From Arachis hypogaea (Eukaryota > Streptophyta > Magnoliopsida > Fabales > Fabaceae): a DNA stretch of 64,000 nucleotides. The stretch's first letter is position 1; each line of letters starts with the position of its first letter. Made by a program: the position numbers and the translations under genes. The stretch lies in NCBI RefSeq assembly GCF_003086295.3, contig NC_092046.1:107363363-107427362 (forward strand), given 5' to 3'. The notes beneath the pieces were generated by a model. The model saw nothing but the letters and a program-made list of their open reading frames with translations, was not told the origin of the DNA and searched no databases. Positions 42,860 through 55,849 of this stretch are shown here, piece by piece.

Positions 42860-44432
42860 TGTGCCGGTTTGGATTTTTCCACTTAAGATAACTTCCGTTG
42901 CAAGTATAGACTAAACCGGTAACCAATTCCCACCATCAAAGTTTAACTTTTCAAATTAAAAATAATACCGAGAGTAATTAATCCTCGGGTAATCCTCTCT
43001 AGAAATGCAATTAAGGTGTCACACTTTCGGTTGTGAGGATACGGGGTTTTGAAATCAAAGAACGAAAGATTAAAAGAACTAAGGGATAAAGGAACTAAGA
43101 AATAATCAAAAAGGCAATTAATGCAATTTAAAGGAAGATAAGATCAAAATTTAGTGAAAATGCTATAAATGCATAAAAGAACCTTGACTTGGGAATGAGA
43201 ATTAAGGAATCCTATCATTGTCAGAACCACAACTATGGCAACTATGATGAGTCAATCTAGCTTCGTCAACCCCTAACATCGAGGAGTAAGTCAAGCAAGT
43301 ATAATTGACCTTAATCCATAAGTCCTAGCTAACTTACTAATTTCTTAGTAAAAAGCTAGCGTCAGTAGAAACAAGAGTCAACTAACTACCCAAGAATTAC
43401 CACTAAATATTAGACATTATGACTCTAGTATCCTAGGAACTCATTTCCCAAGCCAAGGTATGAAAATCTACTCAAAACTCATAATTGGCATTCTCACAAA
43501 CACCTTGTGGGCATAAAAACAAAACATGGTAAATTGCAAAAGATAATAAAAACTATAACCAAACTATTCACAATATCAACAATAAACAATTAAACAAGCA
43601 AGAAGAAATCATTAAACATTAAATTCATCAACCAAAACTTGAAGAAACAAAAATTGCATATATTAACAAAGTAACTTGAACCACAGGAAAATGTAACAAG
43701 AGTAGTGAAATTAAAGAGAAGATTAAAGAGTACTTACAATAAAGATGAGAAAAATCCAAGATGAAAACTTGAAACTATAAAATGCTACAATGAAATTGAA
43801 GTAAACCCTAAGAGAGAATTTTCTATCTACACTACTCCTACCCCTAATGCATTTTCTACCAAATCTAACCTAATGAAAACTTAATCTTTGATAAGGAATG
43901 AAGTCTCCTTCATATAGCATCCAAAATCAGCTTCAACACACTCAAAACTGGGCCAAGAGGCCCCCAAATTCGCAAGCCACGTGCTTCATTAATGAAGTCA
44001 CGTGCTGGTACCTATGCGTACGCATAGACGTGTGCGTACGCACACTTGCTGAATTTTCTACTTGTGCGTACGCACACTTGTTGAGTGCTGCACTTGTGCG
44101 TACGCACAGAAGGTTGTGTGTACGCACACATGGTTGTGTGCTTCTCTTTGTTTTTCTTCATGTGTTCTCCCTTCTTGCATGCTTCCTTCCACTTCTATCA
44201 ACCCATTCTTGCCTAATTGACCTGAAATCACTCACAAAATATATTACGGCGTCGAATGAAATAAAAGTGGGATTAAATTGCTCTTTTTAAGTACAAAAAT
44301 GCATGTTTTCACATTTATGTACAAATTAGGGAGAAATCACAAAAGTATGCTATTTTGGTAATTAAGTGTGAGTTTATATGATGAAATCTGTCCAATTTAA
44401 GCAAAAAATTATCATCAAATATGGACTCATCA
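42860..44432 (-). repeat. Element I 3' LTR
   Basis: 1573 bp, minus strand TGATGAGTCCATATTTGATG... to ...AAACCGGCACA. The outer side borders the pol of G; on the inner side a PPT-like AAGTGTAGGAGAAT (44433-44446, minus) abuts. The flanks ggatt and attct do not match, so this is not a solo LTR but one end of an element extending right. Confidence 0.85.
44013..44130. repeat. TGCGTACGCA word array in LTR of I
   Basis: The perfect palindrome TATGCGTACGCATA (44013-44026) is followed by TGTGCGTACGCACA-type words (several with one mismatch), 300-420 bp from the LTR start. Confidence 0.85.
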
Positions 44433-46189
44433 ATTCTCCTACACTTAAACAATAGCATGTCCTTATGCTAAACATAAACAAGGGGAAATGATCAAAGAGT
44501 AACGTCTTATTGAATGCAACTCTCTATGCATGCAAGTACTCTAAATATTATCTATATCTATCTATACTATAATATCCTATGGAATTGGTGAAAACAAAAA
44601 ATAAAATTTCCAAGCAAGTATATGTACATATAGGGCTAAGCAAAGAAGTAATTCAATGTAATCAAAATCTAAAGAATTGATTCAACTCATCAAAATGAAG
44701 AAACTTGCAAGAATACATGACAAGAGGGATGGAAACATAGAATTGAGTGATCGAACCCTCACTAGCTGTGTATACACTCTTATCACTCAGTGTTTAGGGT
44801 TTAATTACTAAAGTCTTCTCTAATTATGCTTTCAAGGATTTGCTATTCATCTAACAATCAACAAATATATGATGCATGGATGCAAATATCATGAGGTGTT
44901 TAGAGGGTTGTAATGGGGTTAGGGTTAAGGTGGGGTAAATATGGCTAAGTCGACTAAGGAATTGGATTTTTGATTAGCTCAAGTATCTCACTCAACCAAT
45001 ACAAACCAAATCAGAAAAATGCAACCTAACTTTCCATTCCTCTCTTTTTATACACATTCATGAATCTTTTTCATCCAAATCTACATATGCATTTCTTATT
45101 CAATTTTTTTTCCTTTGGGGATAACTTTTGTCCCATCTTATTATTTTTTCACTTTTTTTCTATTTTTTTTTCTATGACAAATGCATATGGTTAAAGCAAT
45201 TTGACACATGAATTAGCATCCATTTTCTAAAATTTTCAACGAATATCCAAAATAAAATTTTTCTCTACCAATGCTTTCCAAAATTTCCCCACACTTAAAT
45301 GACACACACACTTCAACCTAAGCCAATCAAAGATGCAATTCAAGGTTATTCCATGGTTTTACGCTTAGGATTTTGATGTGGTTACAATTAGAACAAAGGG
45401 ATTAAAAAGCTCAAAAGTGACTCACAATGGTAGATATGAGGGTATGGCCATATGCGTAAGTAAGATTTAATTGAAATAATGGCCTCAATCAAGATAAATG
45501 CATTCAAGATATCAAACATCAGAAATAAAGAATCAAGCAAATCTAAAATCATAATCATAGAAGGAGTATAGCACACAAGAACAAAATAGTGGTTAAAATG
45601 TGCAACCACACAATATGGCTCAATAACTTACAAGGTTGTTTGTTCTATCTCTCTTCTATATTCCACAGAAATCATTCAAGAAAGTTTAGAAAGGATTTCC
45701 CAAATCAATTCAATAGAATGCCTTAAAAACAAAATTCCTGGAAATCTTTGTTATTTTTCACCCAAATTATTTCCTATATGTATGCATATATGTTGTGATG
45801 GATGCAATTTTTAAAATTTCCTAGTTCTCTTCCTAATTTTCAACATCTAAAAACCATCATGAATAATTAGGACCAAAATTGAGCTAGGCACTATGCTATT
45901 CACGTCCTCCAAGCACAACCAATATATGTAATATATACCAAGTAAAATAAAGTGCAATATATATATCAACTAAAGTGAAAATGCAATGCTAGAAATAAAC
46001 TCGAAGCAACTAACATAAGTATAAATGACCAAAATAATAGTATGTAACATAAGACAAAATACTAAAAATATCCACAAAAAGCATAACAAAAACTAAAAAT
46101 AAACTAAATAGCAAGTGTTTAGGACAGAATATTTACACCCAAAAAGTAGCAAGTCCTCCCCCACACTTAAGCATCGCATGGTCCTCTGT
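44433..46189 (-). other. 3' noncoding region of I
   Basis: AT-rich, similar in layout to 38086-39583 of F. PPT-like words on the minus strand are at 44433, about 45291 and about 46156 (the last directly after the ORF3 remnant). No ORF I trust; shorter frames such as 45388-45609 are shadows of noncoding sequence shared with F and J. Confidence 0.6.
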
Positions 46190-46901
46190 GCCAAAAAATC
46201 AGGATGGGGATGAAACGACTCTATGAAACTCCACCGTCTGGCGGTGGTGGGTGGTGTAGTGGCTGATAGACAATGCTGTCGTAGGTCGGCTCAGCAAGAA
46301 CCTCTGTAGCTGTCTCGACTACTGGCTCCTCAACTACTGGCTGCTCAACTAGTGACTGTTCAGCTGCTACCTCAGCTGCCTCAATTACCAGCTCCTCAGC
46401 TGCCTACTCAGTCTCAGCTACTGCATCCTCTGTCTTGGCCTCTGGCTCAAGTGTGTGCACAGGAGGTGGTCCAGGGTCTCGACTATCCAGTCTCGTCACT
46501 ACCCACTAAAAACGATGCTTGCAGCAGCGCTCGTGGCGTTGGATTTTCTGGAGAATGTCCTGAACCAACTCATAAGTGGTTCGATGTGCAGGTGTAGGTG
46601 TTTAAGACGCTAATGGTACTAATGATGATAATGGCTCAGTGGTCTTCCTCTTCTTCTGCGGTTGTTCATCATACTCTCCATATGGCAGATATGGCTGGGT
46701 ACTGATAAAGGTAGACGTCCGGTCTCCCGGTCGCCGCTCTATGCCAGATAAGGTGGCCAATCGCGTGATCATTGATGGAAGGGAATGTTGTATTTCTACT
46801 GTTGGTTCACCTTCCCCATCGACTCTCTGATGAGGGGCAGAACATAATCCTCTTGTCCTCCAAAATGGAAAAAGAAGAACTGCCACTCTGACTAGGATGT
46901 G
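46190..46901 (-). pseudogene. Element I ORF3, C-terminal remnant
   Basis: Minus strand from the J border at 46901: PSMITRLATLSGIERRPGD, QKKRKTTEPLSSL, then YELVQDILQKIQRHERCCKH, which parallels the coiled-coil region of F ORF3 (QILERLDRIERKE), then a Glu/Ala/Val-rich stretch with stops. The family assignment rests on position (between pol and a PPT-like word) and this weak similarity. Its N-terminal part lies right of J, outside the window. Confidence 0.5.
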
Positions 46902-48391
46902 TGATGTTGGCGGAAACTGGCGAGTTAAGAATGATTATAAAATATGCATTGCAAGTATAGTTATCAACCAACCAGAAATCCGCTTATCAATTTAGAAGGG
47001 TGTCACAGAAATTAAAATTAAAATACTGGGAGTATGGATCCCAGGTCGTCTCCCAACGAGTTGCAAAAAAGTGTGCTATTTTATTAATCAGATGTTTTCA
47101 AAAAGGTTTGAGTTGAATGGAAAAAAATTAAATTAGAGAATTTATATAAATTTAAATAAAAGCCTTGACTGGGAGTTGATTAGCTGGAAGCCCTATTCTT
47201 GTTGGAGTACTCTCAAGAACAATTGACAATTGGGGGTTATTATGTTTAGTTGTCCCTCACTAAGTAAGGAAAAGTCAAACAAGTTGGAATGTTGTTTCTA
47301 TCCACAAGTTCCAATCCGCTCTTGGGAGGATTGGTGTTAGTGACTAGAGAGCAATCCAACAATAAACCCAATTACAATCTTTCTCTTGAGCATCCCAACT
47401 CAAGGGTTCCTTTCAATCAACTTCCCATCAAGTTAGGGAACTACTCGCTCATTGTAAATGTAAAATTCATAACATAAGAAAGGGAATTAAAGAAAGACAT
47501 GATAAATAATGATCAAAAGATTAATTAAAAATAAAAGTAATTATTGTATTAATAAATGCTAAAATAATCCAATAGTAAAATTAAGTAAATTAAGGAACAT
47601 GGAAGAGTAAGAGACAAGTAAAGAGAACAAACTAGAATGTCGAAGTCTTGATGAGGCAATAACTCTTCTCAATATCCCAATGCAAAAACAATGAAAATAA
47701 CAAATCCTAAAAACTATGAATGTGTAGAGAGAAAACCTAGAGGAGGAGTAAAACTAGATCTAAAACTAAAAACTATGCGGAATGAATGTTGTTTTTGGTT
47801 TCTGCATGTTCTCTGGCTCTAGTCTGCTCTTCTGGGCCAAAAACTGGGTCAAAATAAGGCCCGAAATCGCCCCCAGCGATTCTGCAGATTATGCAGATCG
47901 CGCATGTCACGCGGACGCGTCATTCAGGCAGACGCGTCATTCGGTGTTTCGCTTTGCCATGCGGGTGCGTCGTCCACGCTTCCGCGTCACTTGTGCAGTT
48001 TCCAATTCGCGCGGCCGCGTCATCCATGCGGCCGCGTCATTGCGATTTCCTCTCTTGTGCGCGGTCGCGTCATCCATGCGGCTGCGTCGCTTCTCGCTGG
48101 TCATCTCCTCAATTTCTTGTGTTCCTTCCATTTTTGCAAGCTTCCTTTCCAATCTCTAACTCATTCATGTCTTATAAAGCCTAAAACACTTAACACACAT
48201 ATCACGGCATCGAATGGAATAAAGGAGAAATAAAATACATAATTAAAAGTCTCTAAGAAGCAAGTTTTCAATCATGCAATAACTTTAGGAAGGAATTATA
48301 AATGCATGCTTATTTAATGAATAAGTGGGTAAAGATCATGATAAAACCACACAATTAAACACAATATAAACTATAAAATAGTGGTTTATCA
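46902..48391 (-). repeat. Element J 3' LTR
   Basis: 1490 bp, TGATAAACCACTATTTTA... to ...CGCCAACATCA on the minus strand, same family as F. The PPT AAGTGTGGGGAGGT abuts at 48392-48405 (minus). The ACGCG word array is at 47898-48090, 300-495 bp from the LTR start. Confidence 0.88.
47898..48090. repeat. ACGCG..CGCGT word array in LTR of J
   Basis: CACGCGGACGCGTCATTC, GCGCGGCCGCGTCATCCA and similar words are repeated about eight times. Confidence 0.8.
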
Positions 48392-49858
48392 ACCTCCCCA
48401 CACTTAAACATTAGCATGTCCTCAGGCTTAGTTGAAGGAGATAAAATGAATGAGTAAGAACATGTAAAACCTGTGCAATGCAATGCAACCTATATATATG
48501 AATGAAACTATATGATTTTTGTCCACTTGATCAAAAGTAAGTAAGCTCTTCAAAACAATTACAAATCAAATTCCACTAACTCAATTCTTATACAGTAAGA
48601 ACAGATAAAAATACAAGAAGATAGCTCATGAAAGTAGGGAACATAGAAATTCAAGCATGGAACCCTCACTGATGATGTATGTACACTCTAGTCTCTCTAG
48701 TGTATAGGGTCATCACTCTATCCTTCTCTAATCATGCTCTCTAATTTTTGTTCTTCTCCTAACCAATCAACAACATTTAATATACCAATGCAAACATCAT
48801 GGGTCTTTTCAAGGTTGTGATGGGGCCAAGGTAAGGGTAAGGATGCATATATGGCTAAGTAAGCTTATAAATTGAATCTTTAATTAACCCAAGCTTTAAC
48901 ATAACCTATATATATTTTATGTAACTTTTAAAATTCATACCTAGCTACCTAGAAATTTCCTTTCACATTCCATACTCATGTTTCAACCTTTTATTTCGAT
49001 TTTATCATACAAGCATTGATCTTTGAATGCTTGACTTAGCATTGGGGTAATTTTTGTCCCCTTATTTATTTGTTGAATATATTTTATTTTTTTTTGAACA
49101 TAGAAACATAAAAATAACATAGCTTATCAATGCACATAGATTTTTAATTCTTACAGTTTCTCATGAGTAGGTATCTAAATTCCCAGTATATTATCATGAC
49201 ACATTCCCTTATTATCTTTTGCTTCCACAATTTCCCATACTTAAATAACACACACAATTCTATCTTAAGCTAACCAAAGATTCAATTTGGGATATATAAT
49301 TGTTTTTCCGCTTAAGGCTAGTAATGTGGTAAAATATAGAACAAATGGGATTTAAAGGCTCAAAGTGGCTAACAAAGGTAATTGAAAGGGTAGGCTTAAT
49401 TTGGATAAGTGAGCTAAACAAATAATGGCCTCAATCATATGCAAACATATAAATATAATAAACATTGGACATATAGGATGAAACAAAATATAGATTACAA
49501 TCATAGAGAAGTAAACACACAAGAATAAAATAATTATGGTTAAATAATGTAACCATTCATAAAGGCTCAAATCTCACAGGTTGTGTGTTCTTTATCTCAA
49601 AAATCATGTTCCAAATACAACTTCAAGCAAATTTAACATAAAAGTTTTAATTAAAATTAGTGAAATTTTGTTCCAAAGATAGGGTCTTAGAAGAAACTTA
49701 TTGTCTTTTTAATCAAGCAGAACATGCATGCAACTAATCTATTACTATGCAATTTATCCTATTCTATAAAAGAAAAATCTAACTAAATATCCTAATTTAT
49801 TGGTGCTAGGGAAGGGAAATTACCTCCGGAAGTCAGGTACTGACCGACCTCCTCACAC
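48392..49858 (-). other. 3' noncoding region of J
   Basis: AT-rich counterpart of 38086-39583 in F, including ATTGAGGCCATTATTTG on the minus strand near 49420-49440. PPT-like words are at 48392, about 49230 and about 49845. No ORF. Confidence 0.65.
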
Positions 49859-51111
49859 TTAAGGCTTTGCACCGTCCTCGGTGCCATCTGTTAAGAACAA
49901 AGGTGGGCTGGTAGCAGTATCTCCACAGTCGGGACCATCATGGCTTCCTGTGCTGGTAAAGGAAGTGGAGTCCGGGGTGTCTAAGTCCTTGAATTTTCCC
50001 ATAATCAGCTCCTTGAGGTATGTGAATCGGCGCTTGTTACGGCGCTCTCTCAGCTTAGCTTTCCGTTCCTGCCGATCCAACTTTTCAAGTATCTGACGGA
50101 GCAGTTAGGCTGTTGTAGGTGCTTGTGGTGTTGAAGAAGGAGTATCTTCAACTGGTTCAGTGGGCTGGCTGGTAGTGGCTGTTGGAAGTCTAAGGTACTT
50201 CCCGTTAGGGGCATACTGATCATCCCGTGGAAGCATGGCTTTGGTGTCCCCAGCTTTGTAGGAAACTCCAGCTGCTGAGACAAGATCTGAGACCAGGGCG
50301 GGAAAAGATAAGTTACCCGCGATTTGTACGTGTCACATGGCATTCCAGATATGTCTTTGTAGATTCAGAGGTTGGTCTGTAAAGATGCACTATAGTAGAA
50401 CGGCCATGTCCGCAGTGAAGGAGGACTCGTGAGTGCTCGGAAAGACGTAATAGGACATGATCTGTGCCCATACGCGAGCCTCCAAGGTAAATGCTGAAGC
50501 CAAAATTTCCTTAGGGCGGGAACGATGGTATCCGTAGATCCATCTGCTGCCAGTAGTGCGATAACTCTGAGAATGGCGTCCCAGTCAAATTGGTACATCT
50601 GGCGCTTGAGTGCGGCTTCTTGAAAGGCGTCCATTCCTTCTGGAACAGGGGGAAGACCTAGAGCTTTTTGAATGGCTTCTTCAGTAATGGAGACTTGCTT
50701 CTAACGGACATAGACAGACTGCAGGGTTGGCAGGTGGAAGTTGGAGTAGAACTCGACTACCCAAGAAAGATTGACCTGCCTTGGCTGTCTCTGTAGGAAA
50801 CCTCATTGTCTTCGGGCAATTTGCGGCTCAACAAATGTAGCAATATTGGGCGGGAGGAGAAGAAGGTATTCGTTGTTGTAACTCCTTTCAGCCAGGATGG
50901 GGAACATCTGCTCACAGTAGCGATTGGGGAATCGCGCAGTGTCCTTTGCTGGGAAGGCTTTTTCTTTATCATCAACCTTTATGATCCTCTTAATCTTCTT
51001 TGTTGAGGGCTTTACCGCAGTAGAAGAGGGTTCTGCCACTAATGCCCTTTTTGTACCTCTTCTTGCTGGTTGTTTAGGGGTAGCTTTCTCCTTTCCTTTC
51101 TTGGTGGCCAT
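49859..51111 (-). pseudogene. Element J ORF3, broken
   Basis: ATG at 51111 (MATKKGKEKATPKQPARR) matches F ORF3. The N-terminal 100 residues are clean, then a stop at 50803. The homologous reading moves through frames (LSWVVEFYSNFH, MDAFQEAALKRQMYQFDWDA and later segments), with at least three frame changes. The last part is in frame again, with RNKRRFTYLKELIMGKF and FLTDGTEDGAKP before the stop at 49859. Decayed, in contrast with the intact copy in F. Confidence 0.88.
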
Positions 51112-52573
51112 CCTGAAAAAGGGAAGAGAAAGTAAATTAAATTTAAAGGGGTGAAGCAAGGAAGAGGGTGATGTAAGTGATAATCAATGCACAATAAAGA
51201 AGAATGACGTTAACACATGGTCCGGACTACATGTGAAAAGTTCATCAATGGAGATATAGCAAGTGCATGTAGGACAATGAAATGCAAGAGGTTTATTGGC
51301 ATGCAGGCAAAGGCATGAGTAGCATAGATCAAGCATTCAATGTCCAATTTAAATATGTTATCACTCGTAACTAACCATCACGTTTGTATTGACAATTAAA
51401 TTCAATGAATAAAATAGTAAAGGGAATTTGTGAAAAGCAAGCATTGAATATTAGAGTAGAAAAATGTACAGAAGTTCATAATGCCATATGGGCTTTTTCA
51501 CAAACACATAGCATGCATGTAGAAGAAGCTCTTGAAAATAAGAATTTGAACATGCAAGTAATCCCTTAAAAAGCAATATATAATTGTCAAACAAATTTAC
51601 AACAATCCACAAGCATATAATAATAAATAATGACTCACATAAATTGATAACACCAAGTAAAAAGGAGAAAGAAAGAAAAAGAAAATATGAATAATGAAGG
51701 TAAAAAGAAAAGAAAAGAAGATGGCATATAAAAATAAGAAGAATAATAGAAAAGTAAGGAGGGAAGGAGAAAGAAAAAACCTTGTTAATAGGGTGAGAGA
51801 AAGAAAAAAGTGAGAAAGAAGGAAGATAGGAGGAAGGGAGGGAGAAGAAATAAGGAGGGAAAAGAGAAAATAGGATTTGGGGAGAAAAAGATAAGATAGT
51901 TGGCAAATTAGGGGGGCTGTGCGGCATAAGCGACACGGTCGCGTGAGGCACGCGGTCGCGTGACTTGCGCTGAACTGAATGACGCGGTTGTGTCGGTCAC
52001 GCGGTCGCGTGACCCGTTTTATGCCATTGGCGCGAGGGCAGCCTCGCACTCGCACAACTCTCTGTTCAAAATCATATTAGTGCCAAATTTTGGGTGACGC
52101 GATCGCGTGGGGCATGTGATCGCGTGAGTGGGCTTTAGAAGGATATGACACGGTCGCGTGGATCACGCGGCCGAGTGGGAAGGATTATGCGTTCAGCACC
52201 AATCCAGCACCACTCTCGCACAACTTTCGGTCGTGCACCACTTTGACGTCGAAATCCTGGTCACGCGGCCGCGTGGGGCACACGGTCGCGTGGGAGGCCA
52301 TTATTCCCATATGACGCAGTCGCGTCAGTGACGCGGTCGTTTGGGACGATTTGTGCCATTGGCACGCCTTCAGCCACACTCTCGCGTGACTCTCTGTTCA
52401 TTTTATTATGCTCTCCCAACACCCGCGACGCGGATGCATCAATGAGGCGGTCGCGTCGCGTGATTTTTTTTTTTAAATAAAAGTATGGAAATGTAGATGC
52501 ACGAAATGTACTAATGAAGAGAAGAGTTATTGAATAAGAAAACTAAACATAAAGAAAAGAACGATCATACCAT
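51112..52573 (-). other. pol-ORF3 spacer of J
   Basis: Same plan as in F: on the minus strand a CpG-rich array (51930-52463) comes first, then a long pyrimidine tract (about 51650-51900), then AT-rich sequence up to the ORF3 ATG. Frames across the tract (Phe/Ser/Leu-rich) are compositional. Confidence 0.6.
51930..52463. repeat. ACGCG..CGCGT array between pol and ORF3 of J
   Basis: Words such as CACGCGGTCGCGTGAC, GACGCGATCGCGTGGGGCA and CACGCGGCCGCGTGGG recur through about 530 bp, at the same place as in F. Confidence 0.85.
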
Positions 52574-52625
52574 GGTGGGTTGTCTCCCACCTAGCACTTT
52601 GCTTTAACGTCCGTAAGTTGGACGC
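52574..52625 (-). promoter_or_regulatory. Conserved post-pol segment and hairpin (J copy)
   Basis: On the minus strand GACGTTAAAGCAAAGTGCTA is followed by GGTGGGAGACAACCCACC (52574-52591), a perfect six-pair stem with loop AGACAA. It begins about 10 bases after the pol stop at 52635. Confidence 0.6.
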
Positions 52626-52634
52626 TCCACTAGC

Positions 52635-54298
52635 TCAGTCTTCAGCTATGTGGGGATCTTCCAAGAGGAAGATCTCAAGCTCCTTGTTTTTCTTCAGCTT
52701 CTCGCCATGGTACAGCTTCAAACGATGTCCATTAACTTTGATAAGTTCAGAGCTTGAAGGATGACTTAGGTGATAGACTCCGTACGGTTCGGCCTTCTCC
52801 ACTCTGTATGGACCTTCCCATCTTGATCTCAACTTGCCTGGCATGAGCCTCAGTCGAGATTTATAAAGGAGGACTAAGTCCCCAGGTTGGAACTCTTTCC
52901 TCTTGATGTACTGATCATGTACAACCTTCATCTTTTCCTTGTACAGTCTTGAGTTCTCATAAGCTTCTAGGTGAAGGCTCTCCAGTTCCTGCAGTTGCAA
53001 CTTCCTTTCAGCTCCGGCTTTTTCAATTCCCATGTTGCATTCCTTTACTGCCCAAAAGGCTTTGTGCTCTACTTCAACAGGGAGATGACAAGCTTTTCCA
53101 TAAACTAAGAGGAAAGGACTCATCCCAATGGGTGTTTTGTATGCTGTTCTGTATGCCCAGAGTGCATCTTGTAGCCTGATGCTCCAGTCTCTTCTATGAG
53201 GTTTGACTATCTTCTGCAAGATACGCTTTATCTCTCTATTTGACACCTCGGCTTGCCCATTAGTCTGAGGATGGTAGGCTGTTGCAACTTTATGAATTAT
53301 CCCATGCTTCTTCATTAGTCCTGTTAGTCTCCTGTTAGAAAAATGGGTGCCTTGATTGCTCACGATTGCTCGTGGTGATCTAAAGCGACAAATAATATGG
53401 TTTCTCAAAAAGGAAACAACAGTGTTAGCATCATCATTGCGGGTAGGAATTGCTTCCACCCATTTGGAAACGTAATCCACAGCTAACAATATATAGAAAT
53501 AACCATTAGAATTTGGAAATGGACCCATGAAGTCAATTCCCCAAACATCGAAAATTTCACAGAAAAGCATAATCTGTTGAGGCATCTCATCCCTCCTGGA
53601 TATATTACCAAATTTCTGGCATGGGAAACAAGATCTACAAAATTCAACAGCGTCCCTAAAAAGAGTAAGCCACCAGAATCTACAACCTAAGATTTTTCTA
53701 GTAGTTCTTTGAGGGCCAAAATGTCCTCCACTCTCAGATGAGTGACAGACCTCTAAGATGGACTGGAATTCTGATTGAGGCACACACCGTCTAATTACCT
53801 GGTCAGCGCCACATCTCCATAAATATGGGTCATCCCATATATAATATTTAGACTCACTTTTCAGCTTGTCTCTTTGATGCTTAGAAAAGTTTGGAGGAAA
53901 AGTGCGGCTAACTAGATAATTAGCTACAGGTGCATACCAAGGGACTATCTCAGATACTACTTGCAGGTTATCAAATGGGAAATTATCAGCTATAGGAGTG
54001 GCGTCATCTGTAATGTGCTCAAGGAGACTCAGGTGGTCTGCCACTAAATTCTGGTTACCACTCATATCCTTAATTTCTAAATCAAATTCCTGTAATAGCA
54101 GTATCCAACGTATAAGCCTTGGTTTGGACTCCTTTTTAGATAATAAATACTTTAGAGCTGCGTGGTCTGAATACACTACTACCTTCGCACCAAGTAAATA
54201 GGCCCGGAATTTATCCAGAGCAAAAACAATAGCAAGAAGCTCTTTCTCAGTAGTAGTGTAATTAGACTGAGCGGCATCTAAAGTTTTAGACGCATAAG
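52635..54298 (-). pseudogene. Element J pol, RNase H end and integrase (clean frame)
   Basis: From the K border the frame reads through the rest of RNase H ([21 protein letters not shown]) and a complete integrase without a stop to 52635. The integrase has an HHCC finger ([11 protein letters not shown] ... CRSCFPCQ), [26 protein letters not shown] and the C-terminal [10 protein letters not shown] and [15 protein letters not shown]. The spacing from the Asn in SNQG to the Glu is 35 residues, so that Asn occupies the second Asp of the DD35E triad (codon AAT, complement 53355-53357). The polyprotein is non-functional because K, E and frame shifts break the upstream part. Confidence 0.93.
54294..54298. 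repeat. Target duplication of K (left)
   Basis: ataag, repeated exactly at 55850-55854. Confidence 0.92.
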
Positions 54299-55849
54299 TG
54301 ATAAACCACTATTTTATGGTTTATCTTGTGCTCAATTGAGTGGATTTCATCAACTCTTTACACACTTATTCATAATATTTGCATGGTTTTATATTTCCTT
54401 CCTGATTTTGTGCTATGATTGAAAATATGCTTCTTTGATCTTATATTTACTTATTATTAATCCTCTCCTATTACCATTAGATGCCTTGATATGTGTGTTA
54501 AGTATTTTCAGAGATTACAGGGCAGGAATGGTTCAGAGGATGGAAAGGAAGCATGCAAAAGTGGAAGGAATACAAGAAGTTGGAGAAATTGCTAAGCTGT
54601 CCAGCCTGACCTCTTCGCACTTAAACGGCTATAACTTTAGCTACAGAGGTCCAAATGACGCGGTTTCAGTTGCGTTGGAAAGCTAACGTCTGGGGCTTCG
54701 TTTTATATATAATATGCCATAGTTTCCCTGACGCTAGGCAATGCGAACGCGTGATCCACGCGGACGCGTCGCATCTGCGAACTTCAATCCGTGCAGCCGC
54801 GTGGACGATGCCTCCGCGTCACTTGTCCGCGACCTGAATGTACCAGAATACGCAGGGGGTGATTTCTGGGCTGTTTTTGACCTAGTTTTTGGCCCAGAAA
54901 GCACAGATTGGAGGCTATAAAGTGGGGGATTGCATCCATTCAAAAGAGAGCTCGCATTTTTACTACTTTCCATGATTTAGATTTAGTTTGAGAGAGGTTC
55001 TCTCCTCTCTCTCTCTTAGGATTAGGATTTAGGACTTCTCTTAGTTTTTAAGAGTGACTCTCGATCCAGGTTTAATATTTACTTTAATTTATGTTTCTAT
55101 GCTACTTTTACTTTAATGCTTTTATTCGTATCTACAGATGTTGCCCAATTGGCTTATGAATTATTCCATGTTACAAATTATTATTTGAATTAATGATTAT
55201 TTGAGGTATTTCAGTTATTGATTGCTTTCTCCTTAATTTGTGTTACCATTGCTTTCCATCTAAGGACATTTTTATTCCAACAATTTTACTTTTTCTCTTT
55301 TGGTCTTGGTTAAGAAATCAGTAACTCAACATTATTAAACTCAGCATAATTGATAATCGTTATCTTGCTAATTGAATTGAACTTCAATAATCCCAACTTT
55401 TTCTTAGGAAATAAATAGGATTCGAAGGTCAAACTAATTAGTCCCTTGACTTTCCTTTACTTTATTAAAGGTTAACTACGTGAAATTTAGATTCAACTTT
55501 CATTATTGTCGAGAGAGATAACTAAGTTGGACTTCCAATTTCTCTTACCTTGCCAAAAGATTGCTTTACAGTATTTATTTATTTTAATTGCCATTTAAAT
55601 TATTTGTCATATCTACTCTTCACTCTCAACCCTGATTTTACAATCTCCATAACCAATAATAAGAACATACTTCCCAGCAGTTCCTTGAGAAGACGACCCG
55701 AGGTTTGAATACTCGGTTAACAATTTTTAAGGGTTTGTTACTTGTGACAACTAAAACATTTGTACGAAGGGATTTTTGTTGGTTTAGAGACTATATCTAC
55801 AACGCGACTGTTTTTATGAACTTCTTTACTGGCAAAAATCCTAACGTCA
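54299..55849 (+). mobile_element. Solo LTR K
   Basis: 1551 bp, TGATAAACCACTATTTTATG... to ...CCTAACGTCA, with perfect duplications. Same family as solo LTR 2. A TATA-like GGCTATAAAGTGGG is at about 54911. It splits the RNase H coding region of J. Confidence 0.93.
54741..54832. repeat. ACGCG..CGCGT words in solo LTR K
   Basis: TGCGAACGCGTGATCCACGC, GGACGCGTCGC and CAGCCGCGTGGAC; 440-535 bp from the LTR start and about 80 bp upstream of the TATA-like box. Confidence 0.75.

Noticed and set aside
43898..44290. 130-codon frame with repeated Cys/Arg/Thr
   Set aside because: It is the translation of the TGCGTACGCA word array inside an LTR; other word arrays give similar false frames (15384-15667, 35526-36040, 47782-48233).
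42860..44432. Solo LTR call for the LTR of I
   Set aside because: The flanking 5-mers (ggatt, attct) differ, and a PPT-like motif plus an F-like 3' region continues on one side.
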